Below, in pieces: positions 12,365 to 24,849 of a stretch of DNA of 64,000 bases (the stretch's first letter is position 1; every line of letters begins with the position of its first letter). The DNA is taken from the NCBI RefSeq assembly GCF_033115175.1, contig NC_084829.1, positions 132,404,996 to 132,468,995 on the forward strand. Direction: 5' to 3'. The notes beneath the pieces were generated by a model. That model worked only from the letters and a program-made list of their open reading frames with translations, was not told where the DNA came from and ran no database searches. The stretch comes from Lepus europaeus (taxonomy: Eukaryota; Chordata; Mammalia; Lagomorpha; Leporidae). The position numbers were made by a program, and so were the translations under genes.

Positions 12365-12577
12365 TTTACTCAATATATACTAAACTGATCTGCATATAAA
12401 GAGAATTGAAAATGAATCTTGATGTGAATGGAAGGGGAGAGGGAGTGGGAAAGGGGAGGGTTGTGGGTGGGAGGGAAGTTATGGGGGGGAAAGCCATTGT
12501 AATCCATATGCTGTACTTTGGAAATGTATGTTCATTAAATAAATGTTAAAAAAATAAAAAAAATAAAAAAATTTTAA
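12365..12577 (+). mobile_element. L1 3' end, severely 5'-truncated
   Basis: It carries the last roughly 200 bp of the rabbit L1 3'UTR: tatatactaaactgatctgc, gaatcttgatgtgaatggaa, the G-rich stretch, aagccattgtaatccatatg, and an A-rich tail. The direct repeat aaaggctatttcttc flanks it at 12350-12364 and 12578-12592. Confidence 0.9.
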
Positions 12578-12592
12578 AAAGGCTATTTCTTC

Positions 12593-13715
12593 ATCTTTAT
12601 ACTTGGAGTCTACCAGCTTCTTTCATCCAGTTCTTTATACAGAATGAAGTACATTATCATGAACTGTAGTAAAAATCTATCTAGAAATAAAAGAAACTAT
12701 CTACAAATGAATGCATAATAAAACAGAAAATCATAGTCATCAATGTGCTGAGAAAAAAAGTATCAGCACAAAGTTGTACAAACTTCAGAATAACTTAAGA
12801 ATGAAGATGAAGGAAAGAAATGTTCAAACTGGGGCCAAAAGTTTGATTTGTTGAAGTGAGCCGAAGTACATCAATTTCTTAGTTATTTTCTAGGGTTGTT
12901 GCAAAATAAGTGAAGTCTACTCAGTTTTGGAAATTTGAATGGTTCTCAGGAAATGTTTCTTTTACCAAGGTTCAAACAACATAAAACAGAGAATGAAAAT
13001 CTTTTTATAAATCACTTCTTGCTTGACTGTTTTTTCTCTCCTATAAAAACAAAACTTAGAAAATTGACCTGAATTTAGTATTTAAGCCATTTTTCATATA
13101 GAGATAACTTTCCAAGGAAACTTGAAGGAACTTAGGAACTATTTTTCCTTAGTTAATTTTTATAAGAGTTTTGTGGAAATATTAATCTTCTTAACTCAAG
13201 GTACATGCCACAGTTTTTCCTAATTATCTATTCATTTATATATGCTGTATGCAAGGTGTAATGTCTGAGTGCATATGTGCATATAGATTTCATTTATAAA
13301 AGACAAAGTAGATCTGAGAGAAGAAAATGCAGTTTATTTTATTGTCTCTATTAAATACTACCAAAACATCCTCCTCTGCTGCCTATTCAAACATGAGCAA
13401 ATTACTTAGCAACAAGAGCATATATTTGAGCTCTGTTTTTTTTAGTTACCACATCAGTGTCAGGGATAAGAAATATTATCAGGCTTGTGTTCTTTCCAAA
13501 AATACCACATTATCAAAAAAATAATATTGTACCAAGTAGGTCAACCATTCATTAAAGTCTAGGGTAACAGCAGTCATAGACTAATATCAAGAAAAAGTAG
13601 GTCTGGCACAGAATAGAGAAAAGCACTTTGTCTAAAGTAGACCAAACACTGAAATTTTGAGGTGGAGAAGGAAATTACTTCCTCTTCAGGTTTTTTTTGT
13701 TGTTGTTGTTTATCT
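12593..13715. other. Unique non-coding DNA
   Basis: AT-rich with only short frames (65 codons at 13327-13524, low complexity). Nothing recognised. Confidence 0.45.
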
Positions 13716-13717
13716 TT

Positions 13718-13875
13718 AAGCATTCATTCATTCAACAAATATTTATTGAGTGTCTACTATACTAAAGACACTGTTCTGGGTATTTAGGGTACAATAGGAA
13801 ACAACCAGTCTCTGCTCACATGGATCTTACTTTGTTAAGCAGAGGAGACAGGTAATAAACAGATGGTAGAACATG
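13718..13875 (+). repeat. Ancient mammal-wide repeat fragment (L2-like)
   Basis: It contains the order attcattcaacaaatattta, ttgagtgtctactatac, actgttctgggtattta, ggtacaata, ctctgctcacatggatctta, ggagacaggtaataaacag. This order recurs in old LINE2-class debris across mammals. Family name uncertain. Confidence 0.5.
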
Positions 13876-15245
13876 AGGTAGTGATATTCTACAATTAAAG
13901 GAGACACGTTTTAACATCATCATCACATACGTCACTTTAGTACTGGCATGACCACCCTTCAAATAGCTTTTATTCAACACACTTAGGACTAACTACTAGG
14001 CCAGATAATTCACAAAACAGGTTAAAAGACATCATCTCTAGATCTGATTCAGAGGAACTCTGATGCAAATGAACTTGGCACAAGTCAACAAAGGAGTAGC
14101 TAATATTAATGCAAAATGTATCCCTTATAAAAGCATTATATGTATAATATTTTATATATTTTGTCTATAAAGTTAATATATATTCACATGTGCACATATT
14201 TATGCACACAAATATATATTACATGTGTTAACTTGTAGTCAACAATTGGTATTATAGAATATAGTGTAATAATTATAGAAGAAATTGGAAGTGATATGTA
14301 GATTACTGTCTCATTCCATGGCTCATAAACAGACTTCTTCAAGTTTTCGCCAACATAGGAATAGGCTTTCATTTAACTCAGGGAGTTTTTACAAATGTTT
14401 TTCTCTTATTCATTCACTCATATTCTGAGAACTTTTTGGTATTCTCTTGACACTTTCTGCTGCAGCAGAGATAGAATCTGCTATGAAAGAGACAGATTCC
14501 TTCCTAGTCTTAGGGCTTTATCCCCAGGAGATTCTGTTGTTCTCATCAATGTCCTCTTGCTCATAAGGATAGATCCAGTTTGGGAACAGGCTATTAAGAT
14601 AATCAAAAACAGAAAACAAAGTACAACTAGGTCTGGTGTGAACCAAGAATTGAAAAGGCTAACTCTTCCCACTCCACACCATTATTGCTCCATATGACAA
14701 ACTTTCCATTCAGATGATAACAACTGGTAACTTATTAGAGGTCCTGAGAGGTAATAAAATTGACATCCCGTATCTCTAGAAACAGATGATGCCATAGGGT
14801 GCTAGTCAGACTACAGAATGGGTCACACATCGATGAGTAAGCCAATCAACTATGGCCATGTGTCTTGGGGCTTTTGTTGCTTCAGCTAATGCTTGTGTGG
14901 GTTCAGTTTCTCAGCATGACCTAGTCAGTTGGTAAGAAAATGAAAACTGAACATACATGTGAACTCGACTGTGTGACCTGGACTTGATGCCAGAAGAGTC
15001 CAGTAGGCTCTCAGATTAATTAGCTATCCTCTGGTGGGACCTAGAGCCCATGTCAAACAAATGAAAGCAGGTGAGTTTAGGTGAAGAAAGGGATACTAAG
15101 AGAGAATTTAGTGGTAGCGAGTAAGCTGTCCGATCCAGGGAGGGAAAGTTTGGGTTTATGTAGTGAGTGATTTTATGAGAATGTAAAGATAAAATTAGGA
15201 GACTGGGGTTCCTGTAGGATGGGAAAGGCTTGCTATAATGGAGAG
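13876..15245. other. Unique DNA, AT-rich
   Basis: A strongly AT-rich tract at 14130-14290 (repeated tatata and acatgtg motifs) is followed by more ordinary sequence. Overlapping 60-110 codon frames at 14395-15458 on both strands carry no domain I recognise. Confidence 0.4.
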
Positions 15246-15247
15246 CA

Positions 15248-15706
15248 CAAGGGTACTTCAAAAATGTGTGGAAGATGGAATTAAAAGATAGGCTTTGGGT
15301 GGGTATTCGGTGCAGTAGTTGAGACACTGCTGGCAATGTCCCCATTCCATGTTAAAGTTACTGAGTTCAAATCTTGGGTCTGCTTCTAATTCCAGCTTCC
15401 TGTTAATGCACATCCTGGGAGGCAACAGGAAATCACTCAAGCAACTGGGTCTCGCCAATCCAAATGGAAGATCTGGATGAGTTCCTGGCTAATGGCTTTG
15501 GTCTGGCCCAGCCCCACCTGTTGCAGGAATTTGAGGAGAAAAATCAGAAGGCGGAAGATGTTTGTCTATCTCATTTTCTCTCTCTCTCTTTCTCCCTGTC
15601 TCTCTGTCTTTAAAATTAAATGAAAATAGATATTTTTAAAGATCTATGCATAGTTTTTTAATACACATTTTTCATGAATGTTTTGAAGATCCCATCTTGG
15701 TTTTCA
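15248..15706. mobile_element. Mariner-like MITE split by a CSINE
   Basis: Left arm: gggtacttcaaaaatgtgtg then gatggaattaaaagatagg. Right arm after the SINE: tctatgcatagttttttaat, acatttttcatgaatgtttt, gaagatccca. Together the arms make one palindromic element of about 120 bp, the same family as at 3.1, 32.5 and 35.1 kb. Confidence 0.75.
15298..15636 (+). mobile_element. CSINE inside a MITE
   Basis: Head gggtattcggtgcagtagtt, mid gcttctaattccagcttcct, ggtctggcccagccccacct, CT-rich block, tail taaaattaaatgaaaatag. Old CSINE type, and it lies inside the palindromic element. Confidence 0.85.
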
Positions 15707-18600
15707 ACATGGGGTGGGTAAAGAAACAAGATTTTACTCTTTCTTAATTTATTTAGAAGTCAGCCCTTTCTGTGTGACAATGCATCCAGTTTTCCTTTGA
15801 ATTCTTAACAATATAGATGTAGCCTTGATGTTCATGAATAATCTAGTAAGGAAAATGGTGAGTGCATGAACTGTAGAAGCCAGCAGAATCCTTGTGAGAT
15901 TGGAGGAGGAGTAAACAAGTACTAATAGGAACAAGTTGCACACATCTCCCCAGCCACATAGTCCTTTGTGGGCATACCCAAAGTCTCAAATCCTTGTCTT
16001 CTACAGGAAGGGGATGAAATGCCTGCCAGCAAAAGTACTCACCATGCACTCTAGGAGACCCCTCTTCCTTCCCAGGGGTCCAGCTCTGAACTAAAAAGCA
16101 CAAGGCATAGCAAATGGTTTGGAAAGAAAGTTGTTGATGTCTCTTTCCCCCAAAGGTACTTTAAGCAGTAAATGAACACACACAAGCTGTGTTTATTTTC
16201 TTTTAAATATATTTTTTTTAAATATTCTGTGATCCAAAATATGTGTTTTCAATTTTGCTTGCCATTCCCTGGTCATGAGTGATATACTTTATCCATATTC
16301 ATAACCATGCACAAACTTTCTATTCATAGCTCACTCCATCATATAAATTCTGGCGGCAAGGAGGAATTTCCTTGTGTGGCCCACATATGGTAATCCTTTA
16401 CCAGAGGCCTGGCCCCAAACCAATGTTTGCATTCTTCCAGTGGCTCAGGATAAATGTAAAGGAATGAGGTACTTGAGTCTTTCTTCAAAAAATTAACTGC
16501 ATTTGCATGTCCAAGGAGGATAGCACAGTGTGTTCATAAACTCTTGCTAGCTTCAGGAATGTCTAACCTGATTTCCTGTCATAAATACTTCATTAAAAAA
16601 AGACTTTAGAAATATGCCAGTTCAAACTGGGAGCAGACCCTTCCAACACCAGCTCTCTGTGCAGTGGGTAACCATCACCGCAGTCCTCATGCCCAATGCT
16701 GGGAGGTCATGGGCATCCCCACGGGCCTGCTCTTCATCCTCAGTATGAGGGAGAGTCATCCCACCCGGAGGCTCTACTGGGTGGTAGAGGTAAAGTTGTG
16801 GGTGGTAGCCCAGTGTGTGTGTGCACATCTTGGAGAAGAGGTGTGTTTACTAAAGGCAACATCAAAGCTGTCTCACAGAGGAAGTCTCTGTGCCCAGGTT
16901 CACTCCCACAAGAACAGGCCTTTAGTCTCAGGGGAGAATCTTGGTTGGATTTCTCTCCTTTGAATGACTTTTGCCAGCCCCTTTTTTGTACTTTGATGAG
17001 GTAACACTGGCTCATCTCAGGTTCCTCCTGGTGCCCAGGCTTGGAGGGTGCTATGCAGCATGTGCCTCGGGCTGACATCTGAGATGATGCGGGTTTTGCA
17101 AGCAAGTGAAGCTGCCTCCTGGGTTAAACCTGTGAGCAGTGGTATGTCAGTTTGCAGCTTTCTTTACCTTGCCACATCTTCCTGGGTTACCAGTGAACTG
17201 AAACAGAGAAGCCATGAAAAAATACACAGAAGACGGGGGGAGGGCAGAGGAAAGGTAATCGTTTTCCATCTGGGACTCAAAGACGTGACTTTCTCTGGTT
17301 TCTTCTTCTTGTCTTTCCTCATTTGGCATCCTGTCTCAAATAAGATACATTCCTGCTTACTTTGGTTTGTCCCTACTGGGAACGCATGGTAAATGTCGGG
17401 GAGGAAGTGAAGGGGTATATTTGAGTCTACTCGGAAGCAGCCGCAGAGTTCTCCTTTCTGACTGGTGACATTCATCTGAGGTGAAACAGGAGTAGAGTTC
17501 GGGTGTTTTTATCAACATTTCCCAGATGCAGTTCTCAGGTTTCCCACAAGTGTAACTCAGGAAGATCCTGTTTTTACTATTAAACTTGGGTTCATTCATG
17601 TAGAGTTGCTGCAATCGCTGTTTTGACTGTTCGCAGACTGGCATAAAGTTAATAACATCAACCCAGGCCAGCTGTGTCAACAGAGCCCAAAAAATTATTG
17701 AATGGCTAATTCATTGATGATATTTTATAACTGGTATAATGATGGGTCAGCAATGATCACAAAAGAGCAGTGAAAAGTTGATCTAGATTCTGTAGATACT
17801 GAAGACAACTTCATCAAGAGCTCTCACATTTCTAACTTGAGTATGTGTCCTTTTTCAGAACAAATTTACATTCTGCTTCTTTCAATTATGCACTCAATAA
17901 TGTACCTAGGGAATGACTAATGAGCACCTACACTTTTTTCTGGACAGTGCATGAAACATGGAGATACAAAGCTGGAAGACATAACTTTTTTCCTTTTCAG
18001 ATAATCTTGATGAGCAAGCCAACAATTTTGATACAATGCTTATAGTTTTAAAATATGCTTAAGATGTAGAAAGAGCTAGAGGTATATATCCATGTCAGGA
18101 AATGAAGTGAACTGTCAGGAGCAGGTTTTTTTTTTTTTTTTTTAAAGGAGAACTTTGAGTCCTGACTTATTGAGAAGACTTACCAGGCCTGGCTGGGATG
18201 GAGAGTGTGAAATTTGATCCAGGCTATACCAAAGCATGAGTAAGGAAGAATATTGTGAATTTGGAGAATCTATAGTTTGATAGGTTGGAGTGTAGTTTAT
18301 CCTTTGGGGATTCTGGAAGTTAAGGTGGAAGAAAACAGTAGGAAAGTGATTCATGAAAATTCACTCCATGGAACTTGCGATTTATCTTTCCTTTCTGAGG
18401 AAGCTAATCAATGATCTTATCATAAATATGTTCTATTTATTAGCTTTCTCCATCTTGCCCCTTTCTTCTTTTTTTTGTTTGTTTTTATTTAAGAAAGCTT
18501 TTAGGGGTGAGAGTGTGGGTTGGAGAGCTGATACAGTGGGAAGAATAATTGTATTCCTTGGGTTCTACTTATGAAATCTGTATTCCTTAAAAAATAAATT
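15707..18600. other. Unique DNA, about 2.9 kb, repeat-poor
   Basis: This is the longest stretch of the window in which I recognise no transposable element. The part at 16.62-17.68 kb has balanced composition and overlapping frames of 100-120 codons on both strands (for example 16740-17105 minus and 17048-17392 plus), but none shows a domain or convincing codon bias. There is a poly(T) run at 18127-18143. It could include conserved non-coding DNA or an exon I cannot recognise. Confidence 0.4.
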
Positions 18601-18602
18601 AA

Positions 18603-19550
18603 AAAATAAAGCTTTTGTTTAATGAATACAAATTTCATAGGTACAGCTTTAGGAATATAGAGGTTCTATCCCCCCACTCCTGTCCTATATCCTACTCCCT
18701 TTCCCATCCCATTCTTCATTAAGATTCTTTTTTTATTAAGATTTTATTTATTTATTTGAGATATAGAGTAACAGACAGTGAGAGGAAGAGACAGAGAGAA
18801 AGGTCTTCATTCTGTTGGTTCACTCTCCAAATGGCCACAACATCCAGAGCTGTGCTAATCTGAAGCCAGGAGCCAGGCACTTCTTCCTGGTCTCCCACGT
18901 GGGTGCAGGGGCCCAAGAATTTAGGCCATCTTCCACTGCTTTCCCAGGCCATAGCAGAGAGCTGAAGTGGAAGTGGAGCAGCTGGGACTAGAACAGGGGC
19001 CCATATGGAATGCCAGTGCTGCAGGAGGAGGATTAACCTACTGTGCCATGGTGCAGGCCTCAAGATTTGCTTTTAATTAACTTCATATACAGAAGACCAG
19101 CTCTATACTAAGTAAATATTTCTACCATTTGCACCCACACCAACATGCAAAGTATGAAGTACTATTTGCAAACAGTTTTGTAGTTAATTCTCATAGTACA
19201 GCTCATTAAGGACAGGGGTCCTACGTGGGGAGCAAATGCACAGTGACTCCTGTTGTTGATTTAACAGTTGACTCTCTTGTTTATGACATTAGTGATCACC
19301 CGAGGCTCTTGACATGAGCTGTCAAGGCTGAGGAAGCCTTTTGAGTCTACAAACTCTGACATTATTTAGACAAGGCCATAATCAAAATGCAAGTTCTCTC
19401 TTCCCTTCAGAGAAAGGTACCTCCTTCTTTGATAGCCCCTTCTTTCCACTGGAGTCTCACTCATAGAGATTCTTAACATAGGTCATTCTTTGCCACAATG
19501 TCTTGGCTTTCCATGCCTGAACAGCACTCATTGCCCTCTCTCCTTAAGAC
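18603..19550 (-). mobile_element. Antisense L1 3' end, interrupted by a CSINE
   Basis: The complement of the L1 terminus is seen as tttgtttaatgaatacaaat then ttcataggtacagctttagg and the C-rich complement of the G-rich stretch. After a CSINE, the 3'UTR continues in reverse: cagaagaccagctctatact, tttgcacccacac, gagcaaatgcacagtgactc, cttgacatgagctgtcaagg, agaaaggtacctccttcttt, ccacaatgtcttggctttcc. These are the complements of segments found at 55.8-56.4 kb. Confidence 0.85.
18733..19062 (-). mobile_element. CSINE inside an antisense L1
   Basis: T-rich start (ttattaagattttatttatt), GA-rich block, caaatggccacaacatccag, tcttcctggtctcccacgtg, ending in actgtgccatggtgcaggcc, the complement of the head. 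It is full length and splits the L1 3'UTR. Confidence 0.92.
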
Positions 19551-19867
19551 TTTCTAAGAAGGATTGGGAAGACTAAGATTAATCAATGCAAGAGCAGAAT
19601 TAGCAGAAAATGCAAAATTCAATCTGAGATATTTTGTGTAAACTGTAAATGCTTCTCAAATTCTCTCAGACCAAGAAGAATAACACTTACCACTCTAAAT
19701 ACAGTTATTAACCAGACGTCACCCTCAAAGAAAAGAAAAAAACTATTTATTATGGACTGGGAACTGGGGGTAAGAATACCCTCCATGCATTCCCCATGCT
19801 ATGGTAGTACATACTCCTTTGAATTATAACTCTGGTTGTACTTCATCTATCCCGATAAACAATAACT

Positions 19868-20198
19868 TTAAAAAAAGATTTTACTGATTTGAGAGGTAGA
19901 GTTACAGACAGAAGGAAGGAGAGACAGAGAGAAAGGTCTCCCATCTGCTGGTTCACTCTCCAAATGGCTACAACAGCCAGAGCTGAGCAGATCTGAAGCC
20001 AGGAACCAGGAGATTCTTCCAGGTCTCCCATGCAGGTGCAGAGGCTCAAGCACTTGGGCCATCTTCCACTGCTTCCCCAGGCCATAGCAGAGATCTGGAT
20101 CAAAAGAGGAGCAGCTGAGACTCAAACCATTGCCCATATGAATGCCAGAGCCGTGGGTGGAGCCTTAGACCATGACGTCACAGTCCTGACCCATATAT
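19868..20198 (-). mobile_element. CSINE, full length
   Basis: Starts aaaaaagattttactgattt, then the GA block, ctccaaatggctacaacagc, ggccatagcagagatctgga, and ends in ccatgacgtcacagtcctga. The head complement is diverged. Confidence 0.9.
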
Positions 20199-20599
20199 AC
20201 TTTTTTTTTTAAAGCTAAGGGATGTCTAATTCATGTTTATCTTTTTCCCACCATCTAAAAAAACAAATATATTCAGAAATCAAATAGAATGGATCAAGTA
20301 AGATTCTTCAAGCAAGAGTTAGAGAATATTATTTGTATGCCATGAATATTTTATTATTGTAAGAAAAAATTCCCCCACATGAAAATATGGAATCACTCTG
20401 ATCCATATGTTCCTTCTTAAAGTCATTAGCAACTTTGGCTACTTTGATGGAATAATAGATTTCTTTATAAAGACAATAATGACATCATTGTATTATTCTG
20501 CAGATGAAGTATAAAACTTTAGTTGTCTTGAATCCCAACAGCCCAATTAGCATTAGTCTTGCTGTTCCCCTTTTTAAAGATATAATCTATTTACATGTG

Positions 20600-21342
20600 T
20601 TAATCTTTTGCAGTTGCTATAGTTTGTCCAGGCCCCAAAGCTTATGTCAGTAAAACCATTACAGCATTATAAAGTGATTTTAGTATTACACAGAGAACAA
20701 TAGTAGCTTTGTGTACCAGCGGTGACGTACATCTGAAAACCCAGAGGCTAAGGTTCTGCCATACAGGGTGGGATGTTAATAATAAAGAAAATTTGACAGT
20801 AAAGCAGAAAACAGTTTTTAGATATCTAACTAGGATGGTTTGGAAGAGGGTTATGGAAACTCCTCAGGATTTTGTTAAATCAAATAGCTTCTTACTGAAG
20901 TGCCCATCTTTTGTATTAGTATGGTAGGACTATTGTCAGAAAGTGGCACAAACAATACAAAGCCACATAAGAAGGATGTAAGAGAGAGAAAGAAAGAGAG
21001 AGGGAGGGAGGGAGGGAGAGAGAAAGGGAAATGAGTGAGAGAGAGAAAGAGAGGGAGGGAAAGAGGCAGAAGCAGAGGTTGGAGCAAGTGCTTGAAAGAC
21101 CAAGGAAGGGCCCATGAACCAAGGAATGTAGGAGCATTCTAGAGGGAGGAAAAGGCAAGGAAAAAGACTGTCCCCTAGAGCTCCAGAGGAACAGAGTTCT
21201 GCCAACACCCAAGAGATCTTAGCCCAAGGTATCTCTTTTAGATATCTGACCTAGAGAACTGCCAATGTTCTGTTTGTGTTATTTTAAGCCACTTAGTTTG
21301 TGTTGATTTGTTAGCACAACAACAGGAAACTAGTATAGCCAC
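20600..21342 (+). repeat. MLT1-like (MaLR) LTR, diverged, with a (GA)n tract
   Basis: The right end has the typical MaLR LTR finish: agaactgccaatg, gtgttattttaagccactta, gtttgtgttgatttgttagc, aggaaactagtatag. Upstream, aaggcaaggaaaaagactgt, cccctagagctccagaggaa and gttctgccaacaccc match the usual order in these LTRs. The left boundary is uncertain (gctatagtttgtccaggccc at about 20620 may be the start). A purine-only tract at 20979-21066 lies inside. Confidence 0.6.
20979..21066 (+). repeat. (GA)n/(GGGA)n purine tract
   Basis: Almost pure G/A on the plus strand for about 88 bp (runs of gaga, gggagggaggga). The 70-98 codon minus-strand frames across it are Leu/Ser/Phe-rich translation products of the tract, not genes. 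Confidence 0.95.
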
Positions 21343-21787
21343 TAACAGATTGCAAAGATCCCTGTCTAAAAGTAGTTAACTGGAAGTATTGCAGCTGCTG
21401 AAAAGTGTTTTTCTATGAAACTAGGCATATTAACTTCCATATCCATAGATCATTGGGAATGTTAGCTAATGTTATACATTTAAATGAAAAGGAAATGTAT
21501 CTATTGCCTCCTACATAGTCCATGCCTATTAATTGTCAATTTAGTTATCACTATAAATCTTTGAATACCCCAGCAAGAGATTTTAATATGAGAAAGATCA
21601 GCCTGAACTGTGGTTGACTGCTGAGATTAGGTTCTGGCTACAGCCCACAGCTACTTTCTCAGGTATGTTGATCCATTGTGAGGAACCTACAGCATGGGAA
21701 ATTGCTCTGCACGCACCCTCCGTGCAACACCTTCATCTACTAGTAATTACATCTGATATGGCTTTGTGGGTATTATAGAACACCATT

Positions 21788-22200
21788 ATTATACTTAGCG
21801 AAATAAACCAGCCCCAAAAAGACAAATACCATATGCTTCTCCTAATCTGTGGTAACTAACAGAGTACCAAAAATGTAATGTATAGGAGTGAAATTGACAC
21901 TTTGAGATTAAATGATTGTTTACAGTTCTTATCTCTACTGTTGAGGAAGTGGTTTTTTTTTTTAATATTTGTTGAAATCTTTACTTAGTGTATTATTAAA
22001 CTTATGAATATAAAGTAAAAAGTATGCTTTATAAAGTATAAAGCTGATCATTGTAAAAATTAAGAGAGGGAATAAGAGGGGAAGGAGAAGGAAGGATGAA
22101 ACATGGAGGGAAGGGAGGGCAGGTGGGAGGTTTCACTATGTTTCTAAATCTGTACATACGAAATACATGACATTTGCTTAATTAAATTAAATTTAAATAA
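21788..22200 (+). mobile_element. L1 3' end: last ORF2 codons plus 3'UTR
   Basis: Begins within the ORF2 tail (tacttagcgaaataaaccag, gacaaataccatatgcttct, ctaatctgtggtaactaac), as at 55.17-55.24 kb, and continues into the older L1 3'UTR with gatcattgtaaaaattaaga, a purine-rich stretch and ctaaatctgtacatacgaaa. It ends in an A/T-rich tail. Much of the 3'UTR is missing compared with the 55 kb copy. Confidence 0.75.
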
Positions 22201-22840
22201 ATTTTTGGAGAATTGATGAAAGAAGAGAGATGTTGTTTCAGAGTGTAGAAGGCAAGAAAGTGAGGCAATCAGTGGGTGATAGCAACCATGGTAGGGTAAC
22301 CAAGGAGACAGGAGGAAGCTATGTGTGGGCCATTCAGTAGAGAGACAAGAAGAGAGTATGCCCAAGTTCCTTGGTGATTTGTTTAGTAGATTCTTCTTGC
22401 AGAGGTATCTTCCAGAAATGTTTCACAACCAGTTTGTTGAATACAAAGGGAATTGGACTCAGCTAGAGCGCAGCCCAAAAGGAAGAAAACTAAGAAAATA
22501 TGGTACCCTGAAATCCAAGAGAAGAAGGTGTAACAGCAGGGATCGACCTAGCTGGATGCTACTACTGACAGGTCAGATAGGCAGTCTGAGTCCAGGCCTG
22601 AAATTTATAGCACCTGTATTTGAGCAAAGCCCATTCATGTAATATAAGCATCCACTGTATGCCCTGACAGAGTTAGACGTTCAGACACATAATCCAGTAC
22701 ATAAATTATTCTCTTGTCCTTGCTATTTTCCCTGTCTTAATTGTGAGTAGGGTGGCAACACACCAAATTTCTCTTTCACTGATAGTATTCATTCGTACTT
22801 TCTTTGTTTCTCTTCACCCCATGAACTACATACTCAAAGT
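22201..22840. other. Unique DNA with one 105-codon frame
   Basis: An open frame at 22325-22642 (plus) starts MGHSVERQEESMPKFLGDLF and has a basic middle (KGRKLRKYGTLKSKRRRC). I recognise no family. It is open at the length expected by chance in non-repetitive mammalian DNA and lacks a convincing initiation context. Confidence 0.35.
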
Positions 22841-23500
22841 GCCATATAAATTTTGCTTTTTCTGAACAATACCTCTTCATGTGCTTTTCTACCTCATTTC
22901 CATCTGTCAGAACTGTCTTCATCCTGCCTACCTAGCTACCTTTCAATCAAACTTAATTGCCTCTTACTCTACTGGAATTTTTAAAAAGAATTTTCAATAA
23001 CATTTACTGAAGGAAGCTGTCTACTGGCACTGAGCTATCATTTTCCATATATGAGCTCATGTAACTCCCAAAACAATCCATGGAAGAAGGTCCTGTTATT
23101 GCCATTTCACAGAAACCCAGAGAAGACAAACAACTTGCCCAAGGCTCACTAACTGCTAAACAGTAGGGCTATGTTTCCAGGCCAGGTCTGTTGACTGATT
23201 TCAGAACTACACACTCTAACTTCCATACAACTCTCCCCAGCCATCACTCTCCTTCCCTCTCCTTTCCCCTCCCCCTGCCCTCTGTGCATCTGAGATCTTC
23301 CTTCCCAGCCATAGTGTACTTGAATGGCATTTCCTGTGTTGCTTGCTAGACAGTTTTGTGCTTGTCTGTCTTCTTGTTGAACTCTCAGTTCCTTGAGATA
23401 CTCTACCTTTTCTCTTTTCTTCAACAGTGTGTTCTTTGTGCATGGTGTAGGGACTGATACATACCAGGTTCTTAGTGTTTATTGACATTGATCTTCCCAA
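22840..23500 (+). repeat. L2-like fragments with an intervening MIR-like fragment
   Basis: tttctgaacaatacctcttc and tcatcctgcctacctagcta resemble part of the L2 3' region, and actctcagttccttgagata then ggactgatacataccaggtt with gtgtttattgacattg resembles its end. Between them, 23010-23215 shows a MIR core on the reverse strand: tgttattgccatttcacaga, aacttgcccaaggctcacta. All are strongly diverged. Confidence 0.45.
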
Positions 23501-24520
23501 CCCCACCAGAGGAGACAGTCTTTGTATGTGGTTCTAGAATTAACATTAAACTTAACGGTGAGATTTCCCATTATATGAAAACAGATATATTAATAAGAAA
23601 TTTTCTTCCAATTCTAGTTTTACCATGTAAGCTTTCAGGGGTGACATAATTTAATTTTTTTTAATTGGAAAAAGCAAAGAAAATGAATTTTAACTGATAT
23701 TTCAATACAGTTGATGTTATTAGCAAATAAGTGCCATTTTCAAAAACTGAGGGTTCAGATTAAGTAGGTGAAATTTGTCAGATTGCTAAGGGGATGTTTT
23801 TCCTATTTGTGCTTCTTCTGAAACAGCAGATAAACTACTAAAATCCTCAGTTCTATATAGGAGGACTGCTTTGAAAGTAATGAAGAAAAAGGCCCTTATG
23901 TACTTTTTGCTTCTCAAGCAGGAGCCACTGCTTCATTATTAAAGCAGTTGATATTTTAATTAAAATTTTAACTGATGTTGCTAGACAGTTCTGGAGCCTG
24001 ATCTCTGACCCCCCCAAAAATTATGCATTTTTTTCTAATATGTGAATCATATTCAATGTTTAACATCTATTATGATAAAGCAGGCTGAAGTTTGTTGAAA
24101 TTCTGTAGACAGAAATGGCAACTTCCATCAGTCCAGTTTCTCATCTGGGTGTTATAGACTAGACTTGCCATGGCATTAACTCCACTGGCATAAGACTGTG
24201 GCACTCAGGTCCTCTGTTTCAGAAGTCTTGCTGTTTAGAGAAGTAAAATATAGAATCAACCCCACACATTAGAACTCCTGCTTATAGAAAGATGAGTGTT
24301 AAGTTTAGTACAGTGTTCAACTCCAAAAGTATACCTGTCAGTTTTAAAAATTAACACTTTGAGCAGAAATCAATTCACCTTTCCAAATAACATGTTATAC
24401 CTTCTTCTTGCTGAGTCAACTGATGTAGTTTTAATGATCTTCATCTTTTTGGGCTGGAACATTTCCTAATGATCTCTACTGCAAAACTATGATAGTCCTG
24501 GGGATTATTGAAAGTAATAA
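23501..24520. other. Unique non-coding DNA
   Basis: No element or credible open frame recognised. Confidence 0.45.
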
Positions 24521-24525
24521 GTGTG

Positions 24526-24838
24526 GGGGGGGGCTCACTGTGGTGCAGTAGATTAATCCTCCACCTGCAGCACCAGCATCCCATATGGGTACTGGTTTTA
24601 GTCCTAGTTGCTCCTCTTCTGATCCAGCTCTCTACTATAGCCTGGGAAAGCAGTGGAAGCTTAGGCCCCTGTGCCGGTGTGGGAGATCCAGAAGAAACCC
24701 CTGGCTCCGGATAGGCTCAGCTTCGGCTGTTGTGACCATCTGGGGTATGAACCAGCAGATGGAAGACCTTTCTCTCTCTCTCTCCCTCTCATTGTCTGTA
24801 ACTCTACCTCTCAAATAAATAAATAAAATCTTTTAAAA
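24526..24838 (+). mobile_element. CSINE, full length
   Basis: Begins in a G run (ggggggggctcactgtggtg), carries agattaatcctccacctgca, ctcctcttctgatccagctc, CT block, tgtaactctacctctc and an (AAAT)n tail ending tcttttaaaaaaa. A second, shorter CSINE follows almost directly in the same orientation. Confidence 0.92.
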
Positions 24839-24849
24839 AAAGTAATAAG

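Noticed and set aside
16622-17680. Cluster of 100-120 codon frames on both strands as a multi-exon gene
   Set aside because: Frames overlap each other on both strands, with no consistent splice signals or recognisable domain. Kept only as a repeat-poor region of interest.
20875-21212. Three overlapping minus-strand frames of 70-98 codons, Leu/Ser/Phe-rich, resembling membrane proteins
   Set aside because: They are translations of a G/A-only tract within an LTR-like fragment.
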